NCBI GenBank assembly: GCA_032629725.1
Contig: JAFEVB010000027.1
Location: 62,001 to 126,000, forward strand
Origin: Gremmenia infestans
Taxonomy: Eukaryota > Ascomycota > Leotiomycetes > Helotiales > Hamatocanthoscyphaceae
DNA length: 64,000 nucleotides
Direction of reading: 5' to 3'
Shown: positions 46,774 to 58,683 of the stretch, in pieces
Layout: each line of letters begins with the position of its first letter
How positions within the stretch are numbered: position 1 is the first letter of the stretch
The notes under the pieces: model-generated
Database searches by the model: none
The model's input: the letters and a program-made list of their open reading frames with translations, nothing else
What the model was told of the DNA's origin: nothing
Position numbers and translations under genes: made by a program

Positions 46774-49032
46774 TTTAGAGGACTTACCGTTCTTTGGATA
46801 TCTCTGATAATTGACCTTCGTCTACGTTACTCGGTGCTGTAGTTGTAAGATTATAGGTGAAGTCAAAAGCGGGAAATGTAGCTGCCTAGCTCAAGTTATT
46901 AGTCCAGCCCTAACATATGTCACGCCTTCCTAGTATTTTTTATACACAGGTAAAAGGCGGAGGCACGTACTTGACGAGACACCTCTAGGTAGTTTCTCTT
47001 TAGGATAGAATAAATAATTGGATATAAAGCAGAATATAAATCGAAAATTGATTTGAAATTTAAGGGCTGATCACGTGGATACTCAATGCCCTTGTCCTTA
47101 TTGGGACCAGGGCTTAGAACAACAAGTGCAAGGTGATGAGTTATGTTTAAGCCGGCTATCCTCTTCAAGGTCGGTGACTAATGCAATTTTAGTGCGGAGG
47201 CATTAGGAAGCTACGATCACTCACAAGACATGAGATAGTGTAGTACAAGTAAGTTCCTCCGAGTTTCTGCTGTCAAGTTTGCTAGGTACGTAAATTCCGA
47301 CCACGTATCCTGCAATCATATCAAACTCGTGCAGCGAAATAAAGCCATAATCCTCGATAATGCTCCATCTATCTTGCGAGACAACTGATACAACATTTCG
47401 TTTGTCAGCAAATGTAAAGCACTTTCTTCAATCTTATCAGTAACAAGTTTCTAGCGCAACGCCAGAAAATTTCCATCCTCCATTCGGTTCTCTGCAGCTT
47501 GAATCGACTCTCGCGCAGAATATAGACTGTCTCGACTGGGAGATTGCCATCGTCTGCGATCTTGCCTCGTTGAAACGATCACACATCTGCGGGTAATAGA
47601 GCTGAATGATTGATTGTTGATATTATCAAGCTTATCCTATGTTTCGAGCGAGACGTACATCTCAGGAATGATTTTTGTGATCTCCTGCGGCTTGGCCTTC
47701 GGAATGAGGGATGATTAAGCGTGAAGAAGCTCCTTTGGGGCCTTTTTGCGGTGCTTCGTGAACGCCTGGGTCGTATATCCCACGCAGACAGTAGCCTTCT
47801 GTGCCGATGCTTATAAGGGATGTTGAAGCTTTGCATAAAACTTCGCCGTTGCCGGGCTTGCGGACATCTTGGAGGAGAGTCCCTACTTGGCCTTGGGATG
47901 GGAAGATGATGTTGAGGGACTTCATCTTGACGAGGTGGTATAGGGGCAGCGATCGGACGTGCAACTGCATTTGATAGCTCACAACTCGTGGCTTTTATCT
48001 AGGTCCTTTTATCTCTTGAAACGAAAAACCTCCCATCACCATCTTCACCATATTACACTCCCTAAGCAAGAATATCGGATGTAACATGACAGTTCTAAAC
48101 GCATCTGTCTTCACGCCCTGCATGTGTTGATCCGAGCTTGTGCTTATCTATATTTATACAGCATGGCAGCAATGAGCATCAAGATGAAATCAAGCAGCAA
48201 ATGGCAAAGCAGAAAGGTATTTTATCTACACTTTCTGAAGTAACGTCCCGATACTATAAGTGGGATACTATGCAACGTGCGATTGCGACTGCAACGTAAG
48301 AATAGCTGCTCACGCATTGATACCACGCAAGCGACGATTACAGAGGACAATATTGATAAGACAAGGTGGGCTTGAAAAAAATTACAGTATGGAATGGGCA
48401 GGCAAGGAGAAATCTAGATATCACCTCACTTGACGTGGGGAATTACTACTAGACGTAACGGTACTCAGTACGCGTCCCTAATGCAAAAGGCTTTCGCCTG
48501 TCTGTGTCTTTAGCTGAGTCTTAATAAAAATGAAGTCAAAGAGCATAGAAAATGGTCGAGAAAATGTTGACAGAAGATGCTGGCTGGTGGTGGTTTAGCT
48601 GCTTATATAAGCATGATGGTTCATGAAACTATTCTTCGGCTATTCGGGTACATCCTCTTCTCATATATACACATTTTTTTATATGACTTCGGCCTCTTGT
48701 GCTAGCTTCAAACCTCTATTTCATCATTTCTGTGACGATCGTATTCTAACAATGTTGAAGAGTTGAGATAAGTCACCTGACTAGGAGATATTTGGAGAAC
48801 GGGCTAGTTTCCCGGCAACGTCACTCTACTTCCATTCCACTGCCGGCAAGCTTGAAGTCATGATCTCATTCATAACGGCAGGTCCAAGTATCTAAGTATG
48901 TAAGTATAACCCTTTTCGTAAACAATTTTCCCATATATACCTTACGTTCTATATATCTTGTATCCTACCCTTCAATTAGTCTTTACCTATACTCGTATCT
49001 TGTCAATTGATCTCTCAGTTCCCTCTTTCACA
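46774..49032. other. Intergenic region of about 2.3 kb with one gene relic
   Basis: Apart from the medium-chain dehydrogenase relic at about 47640-47925, listed separately, I see no supported gene. The rest is AT-rich, and its right part would hold the promoter of the lactate monooxygenase-like gene. Confidence 0.5.
47640..47925 (-). pseudogene. Relic of a medium-chain (zinc-type) dehydrogenase N-terminus
   Basis: Reading from 47925, MKSLNIIFPSQGQV, then NGEVLCKASTSLISIGTE and CLRGIYDPGVHE, resembles the first 60 residues of medium-chain dehydrogenases of the VL-x-ST-SLISIGTE type. After GVHE the similarity is lost, and the frame turns into Lys/Gly/Ser-rich sequence with stops. No catalytic or cofactor domain follows. 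I read it as a truncated, decayed copy. The call rests on one recalled motif block. Confidence 0.4.
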
Positions 49033-50402
49033 ATGTCTGACCCCAACAATCCCAATATCAATTCCAGAAGTACTCCCCAGTGGGCACTCTACCAGCGCGA
49101 GCTCTTATGGAAAGACAATACAGGAGAGGTGCCTCCCTTCAGCACTGATCCTGGTGACCTGGAAGATTTAGCAAGGAAAAGCCTCACCAGCGGAGGATGG
49201 CAAGTCCCCCTTCCATCTGCCTCCCACCCATCTACCTAATCTCTCATATTATAGGTACTATGCCTCCTCCAATGCCGGGCAATCCTACACACACCTTGCA
49301 AACCGACAAGCCTTCTACCGCCACCGCATTATCCCCCGCATGCTCATCGATACCAATACGCGCGATACCAGTACCACCATCTTTGGGCACAAAGTCAGCG
49401 CACCCATCGGCTTTGCGCCCATTGGCATAAACAAGATCTACCACCCGCTCGGCGAGCTGCCCGTCGCGAAAATAGCAAAGGAATTGAACCTACCATACTG
49501 TCTCTCCACAGCAGGATCATATCCCATCGAAGATGTAGGAGCCGCAAACGGTGCCGGCCCGCGCTTTTTCCAGCTGTATATGCCGCATGATGACGAGCTT
49601 ACGATATCTTTATTGCAGAGGGCGCATGATAACGGATTTACGGCATGTATTCTTACACTTGATACATGGCAGCTTGCTTGGAGACATCATGATGAGGCGC
49701 AGTCGAATTATGCGTTTTATCATGGAGTAGGAGCTGATTTGGGGCTTTCTGATCCGGTGTTTCAGAAGAGGTTGAAGGAGAAGGGGATTGATGCGAAGAA
49801 GCAGCCTAATGAGGCGGGGGCGATGTGGATTGATAATGTGTGGCACGGCAGAGCTTGGAGCTGGGAGAAGATGCCATGGTTGATGGAGCAGTGGAGGAGG
49901 ATTAGTGGGGGGAAGCCGTTTTGTTTGAAGGGCATTCAGAGCGTCGTGGATGCGAGGAAGGCGGTCGAGCTTGGGGTAGATGGGATTGTGGTTAGCAATC
50001 ATGCGGGCAGGCAAGTTGATGGAGCGGTTGCGAGCTTGGATGCGCTGGAGAAGATTGTTGATGGTATGTGATCTGGATCCGGGTTCTTGGGGATCTACTA
50101 ACTTGATTATAGCTGTCGGTGACAAGACGTACATAATGTTTGATTCGGGAGTGCGGGGTGCCGCGGATATCTTCAAGGCTCTAGCCCTCGGTGCAAAGTT
50201 TGTGTTCGTTGGCAGATTGTGGGTGTTCGGACTCAGCATTAAAGGAGAGCTTGGTGTCCGACATGTGATGAAGAGTTTGCTGGCAGACTTTGATATTTTG
50301 ATGAATGTGTCGGGATATCAGAGCGTGGATCAGATCACGCGCGACAGTATCGATAGCTTGCCAAACAGTGCGGCTATGATTGCTGAAAAGTCGAAGCTGT
50401 AA
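49033..50402 (+). CDS. FMN-dependent alpha-hydroxy-acid enzyme, lactate 2-monooxygenase-like
   Basis: Three exons: 49033-49199, 49255-50063 and 50113-50402, giving 421 residues. The first intron is of the rare GC-AG type (GCAAGT donor, CTAAT branch-like site) and joins SGGW to YYASSNAG. The second starts GTATGT. The FMN barrel is complete: SAPIGFAPIG, RFFQLYMPHDDELT, TACILTLDTWQLAWRHHD, FCLKGIQSVVDARKAVELG, and the catalytic block VVSNHAGRQVDGAVASLDAL near residue 310 with active-site His and Arg. IMFDSGVRGAADIFKALALGA and VGRLWVFGL follow. TLDTWQLAWR points to the lactate 2-monooxygenase branch rather than cytochrome b2, and no heme domain is present. It likely oxidises lactate or another 2-hydroxy acid with O2. 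Confidence 0.9.
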
Positions 50403-51031
50403 GGACTGTCTGCCGAAACAATGATACCAATATATGTATCGTTGCAAGAGAAGCGAGGTTGAGCGAAAGTAGACTTGTTGAGTAAGGTACCACGAACGTA
50501 AGATGTATACGAGTGTAACATGCTCATGAACATGCCTAGCCTCCCTCTCTTCCCCTTTATGTGGTTGACCTTTGCACTGACTAGCATTCCAATCCGGAAG
50601 GTCTTACCAAGTAACTGTTCTACAACATTCTCGCGGACAGCGACCGGTTAGTGAAATGCGGGGGTGTCTCTTGGTTGGTCATGTCTGTTGCACATCCTTT
50701 TCTCGGCAATCTGAAGTAACGCTCGTTGAATCGAATCTCTGGAATACAAAAATACACTCCTCGCGCAAGCATTCAACGGGCTGTTCAATCTCAACGGGGC
50801 CAGCTGACTCACCTGTATGAAGTCTCGCAGCTCGCTTCACTGTCGCTCCCCTTTCCATTTATCGAGAAAGCGCTCAGACGCCCCTTCCTTTCGTTCTTAG
50901 CCGGAACAGGAGGCGAGAAAACCCAGAACTTCCTTTAATACTTGATTCTTTCCTCTTGCCAATATTCACCATCTCTCCTAAGCAATTCGCATCTCCTACC
51001 TGTCTGTCTTTATTCCTCTCGGTACCATACC
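50403..51031. other. Intergenic region
   Basis: 3' side of the lactate monooxygenase-like gene and promoter of the chitinase. An open frame continues upstream of the chosen chitinase start to 50942, but it weakens the signal peptide. No other feature seen. Confidence 0.5.
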
Positions 51032-53690
51032 ATGTACCCATCTGTCAGTCTCTCAACATGGACTTTTCTCCAAGTCGTCCTTTACAGTGCCACAAGCCAC
51101 GCTCAGTTTGTTCCTCCCTCTCATTTTTATAACACCACCTCAGCCTTCATCTCCCCACGCAGAAATGTTATCAGTCAACAGGATCTCAGCCTGGCCCCTC
51201 CGATACCAATTCTCGACATTGGGCTGCAGCACATGCTTGGCCAGATGGGTGCCAATGCCACCAGCGCTGAGAACGTCTCCAATGCAGAAGCAGATGGCCG
51301 ACCGCCACCGCCAGAAGTCTCGAAATTCACTCTGTCGTACCAGAAAAATGCACCTGCTGAGTGCGGTCCTGGTCAGCCTTGTGCTGACCAGAGTTGCTGC
51401 AATTCGGTACGTGCTGCTGAGCCTAGAAACTGAATCCGGCTGACGAAGAACAGGAAGGCAAATGTGGATTTAAACCTTACAATTGTGTCTCGTCTGCTGC
51501 GACGACTTGTATCTCGAATTGCGATGCCCATGCTATGTGTGGAGTGGACTCGCTGCAAGGTCAGCAGAAATGCGACTTGAACCTATGCTGTTCTTATTTT
51601 GGGTATTGCGGTGTGAGTACATGGAATATTCGACGGCGATGATCACCGCTGATAATTACCAGGCAACAGATGCACACTGCGCTACCCAAGGTCAAACTCC
51701 ATGCCAACCAGGATTTGGAGACTGTCAAGTCATGAGTGCGCCAAATTGTACGACCAAGACAGCTTCTAAAGGTAGGCGAGTCGCATATTATCAGGGCGGG
51801 TAAGTAGTCAACCATATTGGATTCCATCTTACCCTCATTAATGAACATCTACGAGTAGGGGCGCGAATCGAGTCTGTGATCGAGTGTACCCATCCCAGAT
51901 AGACACCACAGGCCTAACCCATCTCAACTTCGCGTTTGCCTCGATTGATCCCGTCACGTTCAGTGTTACTGCCGCAGATCCTAAAGACTTTCTACTGTAC
52001 CACCAATTTACTTCTCTGTCATCACCACATCGTCTACAAACGTGGATTTCTATAGGGGGTGGTGGCTTCAGTGGCCCCGGCCCAACGCATACAACCTGGT
52101 CCGATCTAAGTTCCTCGCCATCAAACCGAGCAGCTTTCATTTCTTCACTGGTTGGTTTCATGCACAAGTGGGGATTTCAAGGTGCCGATCTCGATTGGGA
52201 GACTCCGGCCCAGCCAGATTCTGGTGGAAAGCCGGAGGATACTGCGAATCTGGCACTTCTTATAACCGAAATGCGTACTGCTTTTGGCACTAAGTATGGC
52301 ATAAGCCTTGCGCTGTAAGAACTACCGAACTCTTCATTTTAGACACTTGCTGATAGTTTCAGGCCTAACGACTTCAACTATCTTGCTGCATTTAACCCTA
52401 TAGCCCTCCAACCCTATGTCAGCTTTTTCAACTTCATGGCCTACGATCTACATGGCCCTTGGGAAACAGCACGCCTGGGCGCTCTCCTTCGTCCACAGGC
52501 GGCGCTGCCGGATATCGAGAGGACGCTTCTGCCAATCTGGTTCGATGGTCTCGATGCTAGCAAACTTAATCTTGGACTCCCGTACTACGGACGAGGTGCA
52601 ACTGTTTCTAGTACTTCTTGCGTAGATCTCAACTGTCCCTATTCTAGCCTCAGTCGTCCTGGTCAATGCAGCGGCGAGGCAGGTATCCTGTCTTTGAAAG
52701 AAATCCAGGATATCATCACCCAACGCCATCTTATACCAAAGGTTCTTCCAGGTATCTTTCAGAAATCAATCACCTTTGATGACCAGTGGATTTCATACGA
52801 TGACAGCGATACTGTAGCCCAAAAGACACAATGGGCAGACCAACACTGTTTTGGTGGAACTATGATATGGAGTGTTGACTTGGCCAATGGCAATGGAAGG
52901 TATGTACAATCTCCATCCTTGCATCACATCTCTCTTCTTTCTGATACATTATAGTCCTGATCCCCCAGTCTTGAAAGTGAGCACTGATGGGACTTGTGGG
53001 AAGACTTCAACATGCTTCGGATCCCCCTTCGGTGATTGCTGCTCAGGCAATTCATTTTGTGGGTCTTCAAAAGACTATTGTTCAGCAAGGAAAGGCTGTC
53101 AAGATCAATTTGGTGTATGTGACGAGGACAGTAGCCCGTTCAGCATTCCAAGCACGCCCGCCGCTGCCCCGACTACGGTCAGCGTAGATGGCTCCTGTGG
53201 TAATGGTAAGACATGCCGGGGAAGCGCATTTGGAGACTGCTGTTCCCAGTATAATTTCTGTGGCTCGACCCCAGACCATTGTGGGAAAGGCTGCAAATCA
53301 GGCCTCGGAAGCTGCGCCGGAGATGTCAAATCTTCCAGTACTACCAGCAGTACGCCAGTCAGTACACCTACTTCTCTTTCTGTCAGCAAAGACGCATCTT
53401 GTGGTGCTGGTAAAACTTGCAAAGGCTCCGGGTTTGGGAATTGTTGCTCAAAAAATGGTTGGTGTGGGTCCACCCCCGACTACTGCTCACTAGACACGGG
53501 CTGTAATCCCGCAGCTGGCCTCTGTGGTGATAATTTGAAGATGACTGTCGATGGAAGTTGTGGGTCAGGAGAGTTTTGTCCAGGCTCGTCTTTCGGTGAC
53601 TGTTGCAGCTCTCATGGATGGTGTGGTAAGACTTCTGATTACTGCTCTCCGGCGAATAACTGCCAAAGTGCTTTTGGTAGTTGTTCTTGA
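51032..53690 (+). CDS. GH18 chitinase with N-terminal and four C-terminal chitin-binding (CBM18) modules
   Basis: Six exons: 51032-51406, 51454-51612, 51663-51799, 51859-52314, 52363-52899 and 52955-53690, giving 799 residues. A signal peptide (residues 1-24) precedes a Cys-rich region with a CBM18-like pattern (CADQSCCNSEGKCG, LNLCCSYFGYCG). The GH18 barrel spans about 220-550, with VAYYQGG, LTHLNFAFA, WISIGGGGFSG and the active site GFQGADLDWETP (proton-donor Glu kept; first Asp of the usual DGxDxDxE is Gln). Four hevein-like CBM18 repeats follow, each with the CCS..xxCG..xxC core (GDCCSGNSFCG, GDCCSQYNFCG, GNCCSKNGWCG, GDCCSSHGWCG). This is a secreted enzyme for wall remodelling or degrading other fungi, nearest to subgroup C chitinases. 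Confidence 0.92.
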
Positions 53691-54145
53691 ACCTGGCAAT
53701 TTATGATGTGCCATTTGCCAGGGACACTAAGAATGTAATATCACAAATTGCCATCCTAAACAAAGATCTTGCTTTTTTTGTCATCTAGGAGTACTCGTAC
53801 GCCTTCGGCTGCGGATGCACTCATTGACTTTGATGTCCCACGCTACCTGGTACACTATAAATTGATGCTGCCTTTTCGGTCTACCGGGAGGTTTCTTCTT
53901 TCTGTGGAGATGGGCTGTAAAACATTATAGGATTCAAGATAGAAGGTAGGAGAATAAGTGCCGCTTTTTATGTCCAGCAAATTTAAAGGTTAATGATTGG
54001 CAGTCTTTTAATAGAGAAAGCCGTAAACACTACAGTACTTGACCTTGAGCGGTTCAGTCCAGTGTCTCACGGCGCCCGAAAGCATCTAGACTTTGCAAAA
54101 CCCCTTCATTCTCTCATAGCATCAAGCTTAATCATAATTCCGCTT
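53691..54145. other. Intergenic region between convergent genes
   Basis: 3' UTR space of the chitinase and the Sas10 gene. I see nothing else. Confidence 0.5.
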
Positions 54146-56002
54146 TCACAACTTAACGCTCTTGACCAATCCACTCTTAATGCCCGTCTTCTCACCAGCA
54201 TACCCACCCCTCTCCTCACCCCCCTTGTAGACGGCCTTCATACTACCCAGCTTCTTCTTCTTCTCCTCATACTTCTTGCGTTTCTTGACCCGCGGATTCC
54301 GCACATCCTTTTTCCGCTTCGGCGCTAGGCCTTTGTTCTTCTCGATTACGTAGCCGATGGCCCGCTTTCCGTCTTCGTCCAGAGTGCCTTCGGCGACGCG
54401 CTGGATGGCGTTTTGTTCAGTGGCGGCTTGCGCAGAGGTGAGGAGGGCAGCCTTTGACGCTTTCTTGGCGGTGGAAGTCGCGTGGACTAGGTCGTAGTAT
54501 TCGTCTTCGCCGTCCTGGCGAACTCCCCTCGCTACCTCTGTTTCTCCTGCATCTTCTTCATCGCCGCTCTCGCCGCCTAGGTCTGCGCCCCGGCCGTACG
54601 CATCGAGTTTCTTGCCGCGTTTCGCGGCTTCGGCGTTTAAGCGCGCGACGCGGTCACGCAGCCGCTCTTTGTAGGGGAGGTCTGCATCGCCACCTGCGTC
54701 TCGGCCGCCGGCGGTGCGTTTGTTGGCTTTCTGTGCTATTTGCGAGGTGTAGAATTTCAGGGACTTTTTGCGCGTTGCTTTTGAGGCTGCTTCGGCTGCT
54801 GTCATGTGGGAGGACTCGCCGAAATCATTGGTGTCGTCGGTGGTGTCGTTGAAGATGGTTTTCTTGGCTTTGTTGGTGCGGGATGGGAGGAGAGAATCGA
54901 GGTCCGCGAGGGAGGCGTCTGCTGTTGCTATCTTTTGGGCGCGCAAGGTGGCGGCTTGGGAGGCAGCTTTTGCTTTTGCTAGGTGCTTGGTTGTGGATTT
55001 CTGGGTCTGCGTAGGGGGTGGGAGGGTTGATTGTTTGGTTGTTGTTTCTTCTTCGGGTTCGGAATCTGATTCTACTTCTGCTTCTGGGGTTGGTGCTTTG
55101 AGGGATGACACTTTTGTCCAGAGAGAGCGGCAGGAAAATAGGCTGTCCATTACGGGGTGATCGCGCAGGTCGGAGGGTGAGGTTGGGGAGGTGAGGAGCG
55201 CGAAGTACATGCTTAGAGATGCGATGTATGCTGCCAGCGCTCTGGTCTTGACAATGGTGACGGATGACTGCTCGAATTGTTGTAGGGAGACCAAAGTAGG
55301 TTGCAAAGCCACAAACTCATTCGCCAACATCTCGAACTCGGGATATCTCGTTCTCAACACTCGTAACCGTTCTTCGGGTCCCATATCCTCAGTGATCTCC
55401 ACATCCTTCAAAACCTCGATCATCACATCATCGCCTTCCTCGTCTGGGATCGTAGTAGCAGGGGCTAGCCATTCTGATTCATCGAAGCCGAAATCTGCGT
55501 CTGTCATTTTCTGCAGTTTGCGCTGCTGGATCCGCTTCGCTTCTGCTTCTTCCTCCAGGGCGTCGGCTTCGGTTTGTATTTCATCGGCGTTGTAGTAGTC
55601 TTTCTTGGAGGTTCCCCATCCCTCTTCTTCCTCCTCCTCCCCCTCCTCCTGCTCTCCATCATCAGAGTCGGAATTTGCGTTTTGGGGCGCAGCGTCTTCG
55701 TCGGAACTGTCTGAGGAATACCCTAGGACTTCTTCATCTGAGGGTTCATGAAGCGCATCTACAATTCGTCAGTTAGCCAGACATTATGGAGTAGGTAGAG
55801 GGGACTGACCTTCTTCCGCAAATTTCCTCCTTCGTTTCGCGTCCGGCCCCTCATCTAGCAGCACCTTATCCCGATTGATATGAAACTCGTCCTCTGAATC
55901 CGCGACATCTTCATATGTAGTGATAGGTCCTAGTTTACCGCCTTTAGGCTCAAAGCCTTGGGGTTCGCTCGAGCGAGCTGATGCCTTTCTTTTCTTAGCC
56001 AT
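54146..56002 (-). CDS. Sas10/Utp3 family SSU processome protein
   Basis: Two exons, 55810-56002 and 54146-55758, giving 601 residues. The intron starts GTCAGT and ends TGTAG in phase 1, joining KFAEE to DALHEPSDEE. The N-terminus is basic (MAKKRKASARS). A long acidic tract with a run of Glu follows. The Sas10/Utp3/C1D-like helical domain (about 190-290) contains LRVLRTRYPEFEMLANEF and TRALAAYIASLSMYFALL. The C-terminal Sas10 domain reads RAIGYVIEKNKGLAPKRKKDVRNPRVKKRKKYEEKK and ends SGLVKSVKL. This is a nucleolar factor for 18S rRNA processing in the U3 snoRNP small-subunit processome. It is strongly conserved and appears intact. Confidence 0.92.
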
Positions 56003-56405
56003 TGTTGTGGAGGTGGACGAATTTGCTGGTAGCGCTTAAGGGAATGTTGCATTCAGATTTCGAAGTTTTTTTTGAGGGCTGTTATCTTAGCGTGAGCGGC
56101 GATAAAGCGAGAACCACGTGCAGCCTCCCCCCCTCAATGCCCCTCCTTTTCTCGCTTCTGCACCGAGATTCTATTGCGGTGTTCACAACTTAAGATAACG
56201 TAAGAATGCTTCCTGAATCCCTCTGACCTAGGAGTGGCATATAAAAAAGCAAGTGGGGGATTTTAGTACCACTCTAATATATTCTGAACGTACTCCACAC
56301 TAAATTTGATATTCTGTGTTTCCCTCTTCCCTTCCAGCTTTTACTTAACCTCTAAAAGTCCACACTTAAAATAGATGAAGATAAAAGATGAAAATACAAA
56401 AGCTT
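56003..56405. other. Intergenic region
   Basis: Promoter of the Sas10 gene and 3' side of the degraded CBM18 gene. I see no feature apart from AT-rich sequence. Confidence 0.5.
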
Positions 56406-58670
56406 CTACTTCTGTCCATCCGAAAACAAAATGTCAATACAACTCCCGTCATCAATCAAAAGCGTGCTCGGCCCAGCATACGTCGGCCCATAGAAGCTAT
56501 CAGGGAACGTCGTGTCCCCATAACAATACGCACTGGGTAGGAAGGTATATTTTAAAGGTGTAATGGTCTGTACAAAACGTCTGGTTGGCCGCTGTCTTTG
56601 TGCAGTTCCTGTTTCGACAGGGCTCTAACGTCAATGTCCCTCCTTGGTACTGCGGATATGCATGTTTAGTTTTACTAGCGGTAGCACAGAGCTCAGACTC
56701 GACGTTTCAAAGGTAACCAAACGTTTCGCAGCCAATCGTAGGGGAATAGAGCAAGGAGGATGCTTGGTAGAAGGCGAAACTATGATTTGCTGGGACAGCT
56801 GGGTTGAGATCTGCGTATGCCCGTGAGTTTAATGTACGGTTTGGGAATCCAAATGAATAGACGTCTTCGTCCCAAGTATATACGGCACAATGCGGAATAC
56901 TACTTAAAGTCGTGTTGAAAATAGACTTTGGTATAGTTTCAGGTGGAAAAGACTCGGTCTGATTTACCCCCACCGTACATAGAGGTCCTGCTCCTGATGT
57001 GGTCGAAGAGGGAGTTGAAGACGAGGTACCGCTGGGAGGCTGATTGCCAACGTTGAGCTAGACGCCGTGCAGAATTATAGGTCGGGATGACATCCTGCTC
57101 CGCAGAAGTCGGAGCCAACTCCACAGAAATAGAACTCGGAGCAGCAGAGCCCAAAGACACTACCTAAACATATGACGCCGTTGCCGCAAGAACCATCGTT
57201 TGATACATTTGTACAATAACTAAATTCTAGTTGGCACCCATTACCGCAATGAGCTGCATTGTGACCACATGTACCATCGGCTCCGCAGCAGTTTCCAAAG
57301 ACGCTGTCAGTAGGGTCAACAGCTGTGCCACAAAGGCCTCCTGTGGAGATAGCTGGGAACGTTATAGTTGATGATACGGGCGAAGTAGAAGTAGCCGATG
57401 ATGAAGGGAGCGCATTTTGAGGTGTGATGGTGACACCTAGGGTAGGCATTGATGACGAAGGAAGATTTGATATTGTTGAGGTTTGCGAGCTAGGAATGGA
57501 CTGTTGGAGGGTGACTATTAAGGTTCGAATATCGTTAGTTAGCACACTTTGCACATTTGGAGATAGAACTTTGAAGGCGAGAAAGAACACATTCTCGAGG
57601 TAGCTGGGACGGGGAGATCTCACTTGAACTAAGGTTTGTGCTGGCTGGCACAGAGGATGGGGTAGTAAATGGGGTCGAAATATTTGGTGAAAGATTTCTG
57701 GTAGAAAGAACAGACGTGGAGGAGCCGATTGATGAAAGTGAGGAGAAGCTTGAAGTACTGTTGTTACCTCCAGTAGGCCCGCTAGATAGTGGTTGAATCG
57801 ATAATAGAGAACTGCTTGGCGCCAAGGAAGAAAGATGCGTAGATTCCTCGGGTTTTGAAGAGCTTTCCATGGGCGATGTAGTGATATGGAGCTCGGAGAT
57901 AAGACTGGGACTGATTTCAATAGAAGATAATAAAGAAAGTTTGTCGGATGTGGAGCTACCCAATGTTGACACGAAGACAGAAGTCGTGGCTATTGGCGTC
58001 GACTTGACAGATGTACTGGATGAAATTGGGGGCGGCTGTACAGTCGAAGAGGAGGCAGTTGTTGGGCTAGTATGGGGAGGGGTATATGGAGGCGCCGAGT
58101 TTGAGAATGTAAATGCATTAGAAGATGGCTTCTCAATAGTTGAAGACTGAGGAATACTTGGGCTAACAAACGGAGGCAGGTAGGAGCACGAGATACCCAC
58201 AGGTGTGGAGGAGCTCTGAGGAGGGAACGATTTCGAGGCTGAGACCGAGTGGAATGGGGTTGGTACTGAAGATATACCCACGGTTGTAGAGGAGCCTAGC
58301 GGAGGGGGTGGTGGCGAGACTGAGACCGAGTCGGACGGAGTTGTTGGCACTGAAAATATGCTTGTGCTGCCCAGCTTGCGAACAGAGGATAACTCAAGAG
58401 ATAGCGGTAAGCCTGAACTTGATACTACCGGGGGGACGCGCAGTATTTGATGATATGGAGATACTAGTGCTGGAACTATTGGTGTATATTGAAGTCGTCT
58501 CGGATTCATTTGGTATAGTTGAAGCAATGATTCTCCCTAAAACACTAGAACTTAGAACGGAAACAGGTATCGATGTAGAAATCAAGGCAGATTTAGGCCT
58601 CGAGCATGATCCAGGAGGGACGAAAGTAGGTTCCACTGGAGTTGACGATGGCTGCACCGGTGACAACTAC
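56406..58670 (-). pseudogene. Degraded Ser/Thr-rich secreted protein with two CBM18 modules
   Basis: The minus strand shows a mucin-like Ser/Thr/Pro-rich region (58666 to about 57480). Two CBM18 modules follow (CGTAVDPTDSVFGNCCGADG and CLGSVFGLCCSEFYFCG, about 57335-57070), then a Cys-poor C-terminal domain to a TAG at 56406 (SGAGPLCTVGVNQTE, then ending IDILFSDGQK). The frame is broken. At a C6 run (58430-58435) the Ser-rich reading jumps frame. A TAA at 57075-57077 sits exactly inside the second module (GCHPDL*FC against GCQLEFSYC in the first). The following linker is again in another frame. No start codon or signal peptide is seen. The intact ancestor was probably a wall-linked or secreted chitin-binding protein. 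Confidence 0.6.
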
Positions 58671-58683
58671 TCCCTAAGGTAAA

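Noticed and set aside
49033..53690. Lactate monooxygenase-like and chitinase genes as a functional pair
   Set aside because: They share only strand and proximity, with separate promoters and unrelated chemistry.
54454..55160. Arg/Leu-rich and Ala/Ser-rich plus-strand frames
   Set aside because: Antisense to the highly charged Sas10 gene; composition is explained by complementing Lys/Glu codons.
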